From positions 64,468 through 81,939 of the forward strand of contig NW_006920432.1 in assembly GCF_000344685.1 (NCBI RefSeq): a DNA stretch of 17,472 nt. Reading direction: 5' to 3'. The position numbers were made by a program, and so were the translations under genes. The notes under the pieces are model-generated. The model saw only the letters and a program-made list of their open reading frames with translations. It ran no database searches and was not told the DNA's origin. Source of the DNA: Gloeophyllum trabeum ATCC 11539 (taxonomy: Eukaryota > Basidiomycota > Agaricomycetes > Gloeophyllales > Gloeophyllaceae). The first letter of the stretch is position 1. Each line of letters opens with the position of its first letter. Shown piece after piece: positions 8,783 through 17,460 of the stretch.

Positions 8783-9955
8783 GCATGGAGAATAGGAATG
8801 CAAGAGACGGGTTACAGCTTCCGCGTATGAGACGCACCTGAATGCCCAGTACATCATCAGACGATTCCCCTGGTCCTACGGACAGAAGCCGCGAACCCGT
8901 GGTTCATGTGTTGCGAATGAATGAATGAATGAGCCGCTCGTCTGAAGGTCCTTTGAGTGTCGGTCTGTTCCAAGGACCGGGGATGCGGGATCAATTCTGG
9001 TTTACAGTATACGTACATTTCGGAACCTCCAGCCCGTCCCCGCGCCGCTACAGCGCCTCATCGATTCGCGGTACCGTATTCAGATATGGACGCACGCCGG
9101 GGTGAGGGACATGAGGTTAATCGTGCAGTGCCACCCCGTCCATGATGTATGATCGAAACACGGTCACACACGGTCTTTTCCCCATACAAACTTTCCCCGG
9201 AGTTTCTGGCATTGCGAATTGTCCTGCTCGCCCCTGAACGAACATAGATCCTGGATGTCCATCAACGACCAACGCGCAAGGTACCGTGTACACCGGACTC
9301 ACGTCCGTCTAGCGCGGGGACGATGAGTGGTCTCGGGCCTCCCTTACCTTGATGGCATTGGCATATGCCCGAGCTCGAGTACATTCTCGGGCGCTTGACG
9401 AATCGTCCATGAGGAACTGAACAGGATAACATTCATGGATGCTGGCACTTCGGAAGCATGTCTCATAACCGGCACGCTCTACAAGGGGGGGGGCTCACCG
9501 CCCTCACGAGTGTCTTCCGCCGGCCGAATGCATGCCGAGCGCTACAATGTCATCCTGAGTCCTGCCAGCGCTAAAAACAGAGCCGTGACTCCTGAGGTCC
9601 GCGCGTGCAAAATCAAGCATAGGATGGAGTGCATACACTGCGCTTTCTAATCCCAGTCTGTTGGCTGCAAGTATGAAGTTCAGCGCAAAGCTCGAGCCAA
9701 TCAAGTATGGCGACACAAGTGTGGCTATCCTACCCTTTCCGAGCTTTCCCGACTGATGACCACGTGCTTCCTCATTGCTCTCACCGCCACACGTCCGGGT
9801 GCTGGTCCGACATCAACGAGCGTACCCTTCCATGTGAACTTGCCAATACGAAATGATGCCCCAGAACGTATGAAACTAGCATACTGCACCAACGTGAAAG
9901 TCCTGCCCATTAATCACTCAACAGATAGGAGCTGTCAGAACCAATATTCGATAGC
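8783..9955. other. Gene-free stretch upstream of the CVNH gene
   Basis: No frame here has recognisable similarity, although several 60-70 codon frames exist (9117-9302, 9504-9716, 9725-9910 minus; 9435-9650, 9756-9962 plus). A (GAAT)n microsatellite of about 4.5 units lies at 8915-8933 and a G8 run at about 9485-9492. CpG is still frequent, so this looks like unique intergenic DNA rather than old repeat. Confidence 0.4.
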
Positions 9956-10798
9956 TAGTTAGGAGTCCTTACCCACAAAATTGGGTGCGTGCCGAATCTT
10001 GTACCCCACGGAAATTGTTGAGCCGAGAATGCATGAGACCTTCTGATTGGAGTCTTCAATACACTTAAACATCCAATTTAATATTGGTGACTACAAAAGA
10101 CTATAAAATCCGATTTGTAGTGTCTGTTCATGATAATAGCTTATTTTCATCTTGAGTGTTTCATGTATCTCCGTGGTTTCTTCTATAAAGCGGTTTTTTT
10201 GGGTTGTCTGTCTATGCGAATATTTTGAGCATTTTATCGTTGCTACATCCTTTACTGCATGCCCATTGTCGTGTGTGGCATTCTGTTACCATGGGAATTC
10301 ACTTCTGTGGCGGTTTGTAGTGGGTGGCTGAGGTGAGTCGCCGCGCCTTCTCATTGGCTACCAAGAGGGGGGAAGAAATAATACTTTCCAACACAGACTA
10401 CCTGTATTTTCCAGGACCCTGGAAAGTAGATGGGTACCTACCTACCTGCCCGTATGGGGTACTGGCTGCACGGCTGAAGTGGGTGGGTGGTGTCAGCATT
10501 CTCAGGCCTCATGTGGTTCATTTGCCACCCTCAGGTCATGTGCTCTATGCCTGACATTGCAGATATCTTTGATGCCTTCCTCTCAACCATTGCACCCCCT
10601 CGTCGCTGGAACCTTCATGCTGTACAATCCAGATTCTTGTTATGCACCCTCTCGTGCAAATGGTATGTGGTAGCACATTCTACAAATCATATTTTGGCCA
10701 AACATGTCTTTTAGTGCATTTTAGGACCCCGGGCACCAGGAGGGTACCTTGTCTGTTGGGTAGTCCATGCCCCCGACACCTCTTGTTGGCTACCATCT
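9956..10798. other. AT-rich gene-free stretch
   Basis: Nothing recognisable. The 9960-10280 part is AT-rich, with a T7 run at 10194-10200. Overlapping plus-strand frames at 10324-10714 have no visible family, start context or paired splice sites. TACCATCTAC at about 10791 and its inverted copy GTAGATGGTA at about 10883 bracket the next hairpin. Confidence 0.35.
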
Positions 10799-10855
10799 AC
10801 TATGACATAGCTTGACTGCAGAACTGCAGTCTCCGCAGTTGAGCTATGTCATAGT
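10799..10855. repeat. Long-stem hairpin
   Basis: ACTATGACATAGCT at the left pairs perfectly with AGCTATGTCATAGT at the right (14 bp). After a 2-nt mismatch the stem continues for about 5 bp (ACTGC/GCAGT). The loop is about 15 nt. It is centred between inverted TACCATCTAC/GTAGATGGTA segments. It may be a solo MITE core, but no target duplication is clear. Confidence 0.6.
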
Positions 10856-11749
10856 TGGGAAATGCCTGCAGTAAATGGTTGGTAGATGGTAAATGGTGTG
10901 CACACTAGCATATTAAGGTGTTTTCACTGTCGAAAGTCTGCATTTGCAGACTCATATTGAGAGTACAATCATAGTAGCTATAGAAGCCAAAACACTAAGT
11001 CTATAATGGATTATATGACTTGAAATGCACAGGACTCTAACCTGCCATGCATAGCATTGGCCCTCTTCTGCCACGTATGCTTGCTCAAATGTAATGCTGG
11101 GACACCTCATTTTTGCGACACTTCCTTGCAGGCTAGTACTCTGCTCTGATTATCAATGCAGGATCCTATCGAGGAAGTCACTTGGCTCCGAGACACTGTG
11201 CACAATGATATGCACTGACACACAACAGACCCAAAGACCAGAACAAAACCAACACACCACACCCAGCAGTATGGGTGCCGAAGGTCTAAAAGGAACCGAA
11301 GGGTAAGATACAGTTCGACACTGTAGATAGTCCTGGTTATTGAAGCCACTAGAGTCTGACATGGAACTGGGAATGGTCAAAACCAATCGAGGAGTCGGTC
11401 GAGGTGATTGATGGTGACCTGACTGCTGATTCCCCTATAGTTAAACAGTTAATAGGCTTCCATAAAAGTAAACAATGAACAAGGAACAAAAATCCCACAC
11501 ACTGTGGTCAAGGATGCAAGAGGCTGAGAGAAACAACAATGTAAGGTGAAAGAATTTGATCGCTGGTATGCTAAGGTCAATGGGTTCAACCTTTGAAGGA
11601 TGCTGAGATATTAAGTCTGGACGCTGAGATGGGTGAAGATATTTTTTCTTGGTTTTACAGAACATTGCAATACACTATATATATGATCACTAGCCACAAC
11701 CCAATCTCAATTCCACTGTACAAGTCCCTCCACCACTGCTGTCCATCCT
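10856..11749. other. Gene-free stretch next to LTR copy 2
   Basis: No convincing gene is present. A tight inverted repeat AGTCTGCA-TT-TGCAGACT lies at about 10935-10952. Frames at 11094-11306 (plus) and 11107-11665 (minus) are short and unrecognised. I looked for gag, protease or reverse transcriptase motifs of the neighbouring LTR family and saw none, which agrees with the LTR being solo. Confidence 0.35.
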
Positions 11750-12177
11750 CTTGTTGTTATGATTTTCCCATGCTTATCTCATTCTATTTCCATTCCGTGC
11801 ATTGCTATTGGACAGTACCTTTCTCTTCTCACACGTTATCTCCCTTGACTCACCTTCTACCAATGGGCGCCCTTGTATTTCTCATTTCTCTGAGTTATGT
11901 TCTCACAGGATAGCTTATGCGTCCTTTCTTATTGTTCTCTTCTTTGGGTATTAACCCCTATACCAGTTACTATATATACTGTAGGAAAACCCATGTATTC
12001 CTTAGTTCAACCTCCTGTTGAATACAGCGATTACCTGGACTCTTGACTTGACCGTTGGCATTGGCCCGGCCAGACCTACCTTTCAGTACGCTTACTGAGG
12101 TAGTGACGACATAACTGTTGGCATGTGGCCCAGTTATCTCAAGATGACTAGTTAGGACATCGCTTCCTAACACTTGT
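11750..12177 (-). mobile_element. Solo LTR (copy 2) with 5-bp target duplication CTTGT
   Basis: The LTR body is 11755-12172 (418 bp), the reverse complement of the family at 157-604. It is flanked by CTTGT on both sides (11750-11754 and 12173-12177), different from the AACTA of copy 1, so the two are independent insertions. Reading the LTR strand, I count seven substitutions against copy 1, six of them CpG transitions. Copy 1 also has about 30 extra bases near 508-538. High identity suggests both are recent. The 75-codon minus-strand frame inside is LTR sequence, not a gene. Confidence 0.92.
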
Positions 12178-12772
12178 GCCCATTCACTGCTAAACATGTC
12201 TCCTCGTGGTCGTTTATAATCCTACGCTCATACCACCATCATCCTGCCTCAACTCATGCACTCATTCGCAAAGGCACATACCTGACCGACCCGATCAACT
12301 GCTGAGCCACAATGCTGTATCCAATGCATCTTGATCACATGTGTGCCAAGCCTGTCCCTTCCGGCCGCTATATGTCATATGATTGGGTGATCCCGTCCAT
12401 GAGGCTTTCCACAGTCAAATCTTAGCTGCGCATGTCAGAGTTGTGTGCCATTTGCCAGGTAAGCGGGAGTCAGTGGGACAGTAATACCAAACCATCGGGC
12501 CCATGCTGCAGCAATCAACTCGGTTGAAGCGGTGAAGACAGAGTTGGCAATCAACACCTGACCCAACCGAAGACTATTGAAGTCCTCGCCAGATGTCATA
12601 GTAGTGTTTAATGGTGTCGTTTCCCTCCAGTGTGTGAGTCAATCAGCCAGAGACAATAGAGACATAGAGACCGCTGCCAGTAGGCTCTCTGAGAAGTTGT
12701 ACCTGAGGCTGAAACCATGTTTCGGAGGTCAGACACCATTGGGGTGTATCAAGGAACTTAGCATGCTCACCT
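12178..12772. other. Gene-free stretch between LTR copy 2 and the CVNH pseudogene
   Basis: I see no gene. It should include whatever remains of the 3' end of the broken CVNH copy. After the conserved donor-like GTGAGC below 12773 no convincing last CVNH exon can be read. The plus-strand frame at 12577-12774 is unrecognised. Confidence 0.35.
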
Positions 12773-13069
12773 AGGTCAATGATGGAGGTAGGCTCCTCAC
12801 CATGTTTATCGCCTCCATATCCTCGATGCCAGCGGCAATCTCACATTTGCTGCATGAAGCACTGTAACCACACAGATACATCAGTGATAGCTGGCAACAC
12901 AGTCATTCAGATTAATGCAGGTGTTAATGAGCTGACCAGTGGCATTGGTACAGGTGGCATGGAGGGTCTCTGCAGAGATGTATGCCATGGTACAGCTGTT
13001 GCCATAGTTGGCATAATGACCTGTGACTGCAGGAGGATGCCTGCAACAGAGGGTTAATAAGATCTGTAT
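12773..13069 (-). pseudogene. Broken duplicate of the CVNH gene
   Basis: This is a decayed copy of the secreted CVNH gene at 8227-8705. On the minus strand it reads NSCTMAYISAETLHATC, then INLNDCVAS, matching DCTSGYVSDYSYFTTC and INLDKCVAN in the intact copy. A stop (TGA) follows, and a different frame gives GYSASCSKCEIAAGIEDME, matching GYFSSTCSGCEIAAGIEFME. A third gives a PTSIIDL end at the same place as PASIVDL, followed by a donor-like G|GTGAGC. The start codon position reads ATA (13067-13069) where the intact gene has ATG. The end of exon 1 and intron 1 are deleted. The last exon is not recognisable. It is a sibling remnant, not a functional gene. Confidence 0.75.
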
Positions 13070-13123
13070 TGCAAGAATGTGTCACTTCAGTTGCGCAGTG
13101 GGGCACAGACAAAGATGGTACCA

Positions 13124-13130
13124 CTTTATA
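13124..13130 (-). promoter_or_regulatory. Relic TATA box of the CVNH pseudogene
   Basis: The minus strand reads GTATAAAGTGG, 55-61 bp upstream of the lost start codon, close to the 70-77 bp spacing in the intact CVNH gene. This suggests the duplication carried its promoter. Confidence 0.4.
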
Positions 13131-13255
13131 CAACAGTAAGTGGGAATGGGGATGGGATGGGCAGCAGGAGCTCGTGCATCTGGTAGGCACCTAGACCCAT
13201 TTCAGATACATTGCTGAGCTATACAGCCAGAGGCTTGAAACAATTTTCCATGTTT

Positions 13256-13376
13256 TAGAGCATATTTGTTGTGGTAATTACCACAAGTGTGGGGCCAATG
13301 GGGTCGCTTAAATCCATCAAAATTCCCTTACTTGGGGAGCTCCACCTGTAGTAATTGCCACACTGAATATGCTCTA
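13256..13376. mobile_element. Small TA-flanked MITE
   Basis: The body is 13258-13374 (117 bp) with TA on each side. The termini are an imperfect 28-bp inverted repeat, GAGCATATT...GTGG.AATTAC.ACA, with 23 of 28 positions matching. The TA duplication fits a Tc1/mariner-derived element, but the ends differ from those of the 1794-2225 MITE, so it is another family. It has no coding capacity. Confidence 0.7.
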
Positions 13377-14199
13377 TTGACTAGAACTGATGACACATGA
13401 GCATTTAGAGGCCTTCATATTTTAGTCTGCCCAAATCAGAGGACTGAAGGGTTGAGACCATTGCGGTGTTACAGTACTCAGATATTTCAGTCCTTCTGCA
13501 AGCTGCTGTGCTCCTCCTGTTGAAATATTCCTAGCAAATGGAAGACGAGCTTGTTTGCCCTGAGCAGTTGGTTGCCCAAAGGGGAATCACATACGGTACA
13601 TTGAGTAGGTACAACAAATATATAAGATTTTCTTATCATCTTATCAGTCAGGCCCGCCTGCAGCAGTCCACCCTGACCATGCGCAACAAATCCAAAATCC
13701 AACACCTCCAAACTTGGGACTCTTGCAGGAGAGGATATTTAAGTTGGTCAGCAGTACAAACTGGTCTTCTCCATGTGCATGCCCATAAGAGTATCCATTC
13801 CAATGACTCCGGTCAGATATGAGGGTACATCTGGGTAATAAACATGAGTACCAAGGATCAACCTTACCACATCAGGAAGAAGTGTCTGGGCTGTAGCCCG
13901 AGTTTCAGATCTATAGTGGTCCATAGACTCCCGGAGCATCTATAGTTCCTGGAGGGCTACCAAGTGCTATGTTGCACAGACCTACCACCACGGTAGTCTC
14001 TGGAGCCACTGTAGCTGAGGCAGGGGTCTATATATGGCTACAGAGTGCTACTGGGCTACTGGGGCTACGGCAAGCAATGGACAAGTGATATCACATGAAA
14101 CAGGTATCAAAATATTAATTATAATCAATTCCTTTTGTATGATGTAGAAGACCCTATGTCTGCGTGAGCTCCGAGTGCCCTCAGTAAACATGCATCTCT
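13377..14199 (-). other. Stretch with a possible coding relic on the minus strand
   Basis: Two minus-strand frames, 13748-13939 and 13487-13711, are in the same phase and separated only by two stops. Together they would give about 150 residues (…RLILGTHVYYPDVPSYLTGV… and …LGNQLLRANKLVFHLLG…). GTTTGT...GCAAGAG around the stops could be a short intron, or the frame may simply be broken. I recognise no family. The remainder (13940-14199) is CTA/TAG-rich low-complexity sequence without a gene. Confidence 0.2.
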
Positions 14200-14215
14200 G
14201 AGTCACTAGTGACTC
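14200..14215. promoter_or_regulatory. Perfect 16-bp palindrome GAGTCACTAGTGACTC
   Basis: Two inverted TGACTC half-sites of the Gcn4/AP-1 type are joined by a shared centre. It lies 57-72 bp upstream of the hypothetical start at 14272. A regulatory role is inference; it could also be a repeat remnant. Confidence 0.35.
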
Positions 14216-14251
14216 TGAGCTTCAGCTTGGTTGGAACCTCAGACGTGGCAA

Positions 14252-14259
14252 TCACGTGA
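14252..14259. promoter_or_regulatory. TCACGTGA E-box palindrome
   Basis: An 8-bp palindrome containing CACGTG lies 13 bp upstream of the hypothetical start at 14272. The same core occurs in the UBC2/CLF1 promoter. Chance occurrence cannot be excluded. Confidence 0.3.
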
Positions 14260-14271
14260 CAATGTTGATTC

Positions 14272-15004
14272 ATGAATTCAGACTCCGACAGTGTCAGCAT
14301 TCGAACGTTCAACACTCTCCCCTCTAATCCCTCTGAGCTGCGTTCTCACACCTTCTTTCCTCTGCACTTGCGCTACGACAAAAGTGCCCGGCCTGTCTGT
14401 GGGGACCCCCGGTACATGTGGGGCAAGGACCTCTGGGCGGGACTGGATGTGGAGGTGCGCGCGAAGCTGGTGTGGTACCTCCTGCAGAGCTGTGTGCTGG
14501 CATCAAGTGTGTTGGCGACACAGTTCACGCATGTGGTGCACGGGACATGTCCTGGGCGGCCGTGGCCCGAGGGTATGGATGATGTGGTGCTGCTGGATGA
14601 GGGGTCAGGCAGGTACTGTATGTGGCGGGCTCGGGATGGATATGGTGGGTTCTATTTTCTCTTTACCAGTTCCCATCAACATACTGGGCATTCATTGAAT
14701 AGTTCAATCTGTTGCCTAGTATGATCCATGGTCATTGTGCAAACCTGTATCAATAATGCTCATGGCATGTAGTGTCAAGGCATTGCTCCGGTAAAGATGT
14801 ACTTTCTGTCTGTTAGATGACTTTGCTGACCTTGCCTTCACTGCCAGGATGGTGTCTCCTGATCATCAAGGGGTTGCAGTCTATCACCTCTGGTGTCCAG
14901 TCTCTGGACTGGGTGTGATATATTTCCTGCTCCATACTGGATGTCTGGAGCATGGAAGAGATACAGGATATATACTAGTACTAGTGCATGTAATACAATC
15001 ATGA
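14272..15004 (+). CDS. Hypothetical two-exon protein or relic
   Basis: I do not recognise the family. Exon 1 (14272-14644) is GC-rich against AT-rich surroundings and reads as protein-like sequence (…DPRYMWGKDLWAGLDVEVRA…, …GRYCMWRARDGY). A GTGGGT donor at 14645 and a TGTTAG acceptor ending at 14816 join it in phase to DDFADLAFTARMVSPDHQG, ending with TGA at 15002-15004; total about 186 aa. The 172-nt intron is three times longer than any other here. The C-terminal part of exon 2 loses the compositional bias and may be read-through of non-coding DNA. No signal peptide is seen. It could be a lineage-specific gene or a transposon-captured fragment. Confidence 0.35.
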
Positions 15005-15418
15005 TTAAAGTATTCATTTGCCAGTATCTCATCTGAAGGCACAAAATGGGGAGCCCAGAGGATTCTCATTGGTTGGTGCTACAGAGCTATAGAGTGCTAT
15101 ATACAACTATTGTGGCTACTGTGCTACCATGCTACTGTGCTACATACTGCTATATGCTGCTATGAAGTTCTAGCACTAGACTATATATGACTATATATAC
15201 AGGGGGTAGCTACTGGGATATACGGCTCACAAGACCTACATAGAGCTATAAAGCTAAGTGCTTTTCTCCTGATGGAGGGAATACTCTCGGTAAGTAGTTT
15301 GCTCCCGGGCCCGAGCACATAGAACTTGAATATCATCACGGCTGCTATTAGAGGATGTCAAGATCCCCTCCAGGTGATTCTGAATCAGTCTGCTGCAGTT
15401 GCGCAAGTGTACTGTATG
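15005..15418. other. Low-complexity stretch rich in GCTAC/CTATA motifs
   Basis: Between about 15074 and 15220 the sequence repeats degenerate words such as GTGCTAC, CTACTG, GCTATAT and GACTATATAT. It is not a clean tandem array. A similar GCTAC-rich patch lies at about 13960-14070. I see no gene. Confidence 0.45.
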
Positions 15419-15437
15419 ATTTCAATCTATTCGGCAG
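15419..15437 (+). repeat. 19-bp inverted repeat, left copy
   Basis: It pairs with 16899-16917 with one mismatch (an A/G difference at a CpG). The pair brackets the 15578-16847 element, and both copies are adjacent to an AGTCACACGTCAC-like sequence. It may be the terminal repeat of an older host element. Confidence 0.5.
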
Positions 15438-15516
15438 TCACACGTCACAGGGGTACCTGCCGAACATGAAATCTGGCGTTTGTCACCGGTCACAGGGCCT
15501 CTGGGATGGTAGAACT

Positions 15517-15530
15517 TACCATATATGGTA
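15517..15530. repeat. Perfect 14-bp palindrome TACCATATATGGTA
   Basis: It is self-complementary over its full length and located 48 bp before the Mutator-like element. The related word CACCATATATAG recurs at about 15560. No function is assigned. Confidence 0.4.
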
Positions 15531-15769
15531 TCAAAAGCTAGCCTGCGATGCCACTTCGCACCATATATAGTAAGCTGCAGGCTCCTAGAACCATCCGTCT
15601 CCGCATCCTTGATCCTCTCTGCTAGGGCATTAGTGAAGATATTATGTAATAGGGCTTATATAATGCAACTTATTTACAGATGTGTTTCCTAATTAAGATG
15701 ACTAGTGAGGATGAGGACGCTCTGAGACGGCTGGCCCAACTCGTCGTCCGAGATTTTACCGGAATTATG

Positions 15770-15772
15770 TAA
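15770..15772. other. Empty site matching the nested MITE insertion
   Basis: In the left arm of the Mutator-like element the sequence GGAATTATG-TAA-GGCAG is uninterrupted. In the right arm the same sequence (reverse complement) is split by a 285-bp insertion with TTA duplicated. This is a direct empty-site control inside the window. Confidence 0.85.
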
Positions 15773-16371
15773 GGCAGCTAAGCGACTAACGACGCGTCGG
15801 TTTATTGACGTTCGCCGACTGCCCGATTTGGACTTTCGAGGTGGCTTTGTCGTAGCACCTCAGCCGCCATTCGAGCATGTCCTCTGCGTCGATAGCGGGA
15901 CGTATAATGCAATTAACTAGAAGTACTCCTTGGATAGTATGCATGAGAAGTCTATGGGTTGTGACAATGTATTTTTGATGCATAAATCACTTTGCAAACA
16001 TTGAAAGGTGCAAGTACTAGGCTCCTCAATGAAACATGGCCCAAGACCTTAGGGCACGGGGTATATAAATTTTCCTATAATACGGATATGGCAGCTTGCC
16101 TCACTCCTGCGGTAAATAGCTGTTCACTGTTTTCTTGGTTGAAGTGGGGAAATTCCCGCGCACACTCGCCCGAAGTGCATGCAATCAACGGGTCAGAGAT
16201 GCACTATTCCAATATTGACAGATGCAAACTCTATGTCTCCAACATCACGCAGATGAGCAGAGGACATGCTCGAACGGCGGCTGAGGTGCTACGACAAAGC
16301 CACCTCGAAAGTCCAAATCGGGCAGTCGGCGAACGTCAATAAACCGACGCGTCGTTAGTCGCTTAGCTGCC

Positions 16372-16662
16372 TTACACTGGGTACATCACCCATATTGAGC
16401 CTGCAGAAAACTGTGAAATTAACAGGTCAAAGGTCAAACTTTTTTCATGATTGTCCATTGCACAATTGGTGAACCGAACTAGAATAATACTACTTTTGAA
16501 TGTGCAAAAATCTGATTGTGGCACAGGATATGTTCTTTGTTCAGCACTATTCATTGAGCTTTCATATGTTTTTCAAGGCAACACTATGAACAAAATTTGA
16601 CCTTTGTCCGGTTTCTTTCACACTTTCTCAGTGGCTCAATATGGGAATTGCACCCAGTGTTA
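16372..16662. mobile_element. PIF/Harbinger-type MITE nested in the MULE arm
   Basis: The body is 16375-16659 (285 bp), flanked by TTA on both sides (16372-16374 and 16660-16662). Termini begin CACTGGGT and form a 27-bp imperfect inverted repeat (23 of 27 positions). Inner inverted segments match too (about 16422-16445 against about 16582-16606, around GTCAAAGGTCAAA). TTA target duplication is characteristic of PIF/Harbinger. No coding capacity. The uninterrupted left MULE arm proves the insertion limits. Confidence 0.88.
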
Positions 16663-16898
16663 CATAATTCCGGTAAAACCTTGGATGATGAGTTGGGCCA
16701 GCCGTCTCAGAGCGTCCTCATCCTCACTAGTCGTCTTAATTAGGAAACACATCTATGTTGCATTATATAAGCCCTATTACATAATATCTTCACTATGCCC
16801 TAGCAGAGAGGATCGAGGACGCGGAGACGGATGGTTCTAGGAGCCTGAGTAAGCTGCCGAAATGATGAATCGGTCAGAGAAGTCACACGTCACACCGC

Positions 16899-16917
16899 CT
16901 GCCGAATAGATCGAAAT
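16899..16917 (-). repeat. 19-bp inverted repeat, right copy
   Basis: It is the partner of 15419-15437, located 52 bp beyond the right edge of the Mutator-like element. Confidence 0.5.
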
Positions 16918-17340
16918 GGTGTAGTGTGGCGGGGTTTGGGTGTGATTACACCCACGTCTTCGGGCTGAAAACCGGTCAGACTTAGACGCGAGAGGAGAAT
17001 TCTGGCGTATATTCGACGAAGTACAGCTAAATAAATACAGTAACTGAGACAATATGACGTAGACCTAAAGCGGAAGTAATCGACATAATGAAATCATATG
17101 TTTCGGAAAATGTCTGTGGAATAACTAAGGAAGAGTGTTCAGGAAATAACATACGGCTAAACATACGAAATAGGAAATAGGCAAATGCGTGCAAACCGAT
17201 GTATCCACATCATCCCCTCGTTAAGTCCTTTTGCTCCTGCAAAAGTTACAAGCAATGAGAACGTACAAAGTGTCCATAAGGAATGCAAAGAGTCCGTAAA
17301 GCTCGTAAGTCCAGTCAGATAATAAGCGTCCGATAACGCA
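16918..17340. other. Right-flank stretch without a clear gene
   Basis: Nothing recognisable. A minus-strand frame at 17157-17372 contains a moderately hydrophobic segment, but its N-terminal part overlaps a different frame that looks more protein-like. If a gene enters from the right edge, this would be its 3' UTR. Confidence 0.3.
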
Positions 17341-17460
17341 TCAAACGCGTCGGTTGCGGAAGCGCGCCTCATTACGCGCCTTCGCGTCCCGTCGCTGGAG
17401 GTCAGCGGACGAATACCAGAGGTCGGGCTCGGGAGCGGAGGAGTGTAGCGTCGGAGGCGC
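17341..17460 (-). CDS. Possible 3'-terminal exon of a gene entering from the right edge
   Basis: The minus strand is open from 17460 to a TGA at 17341-17343 and reads a charged, protein-like C-terminus (EPDLWYSSADLQRRDAKARN…FRNRRV). CpG content is high, as in the real genes. A GTGAGC donor-like site lies at about 17464 at the window edge, and CTCCAG at about 17397-17402 could be an acceptor, so the exon limits are unsure. No family is recognised. Confidence 0.2.
   Translation of the reverse strand, partial: APPTLHSSAPEPDLWYSSADLQRRDAKARNEARFRNRRV

Larger units (their letters stand above)
15569..16856. mobile_element. Mutator-like element with long TIRs and 9-bp target duplication
   Basis: The body is 15578-16847, bounded by CAGGCTCCTAG...CTAGGAGCCTG. 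A 9-bp direct repeat AGTAAGCTG flanks it (15569-15577 and 16848-16856). The arms are long inverted repeats: left 15578-15887 and right 16257-16847, about 300 bp each once the nested MITE (16375-16659 plus TTA) is removed. A 369-bp unique spacer lies between them. A 9-bp duplication with long terminal inverted repeats is the hallmark of MULEs. No transposase is visible, so it is non-autonomous. The left arm holds a short frame, MTSEDEDALRRLAQLVV, followed by a GTAAGG donor-like site; the right arm has ACG at that start. The opposite strand of both arms encodes EDMLE.RLRCYDKATSK with a shared stop. These may be captured gene fragments. Confidence 0.85.

Noticed and set aside
157..12172. The two LTR copies as ends of one 12-kb retrotransposon
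   Set aside because: They are in opposite orientation, have different target duplications (AACTA and CTTGT), and enclose host genes without any gag or pol.
15074..15220. Tandem repeat or CRISPR-like array of GCTAC words
   Set aside because: The units vary in length and sequence with no regular spacing or spacers; it is low-complexity DNA.
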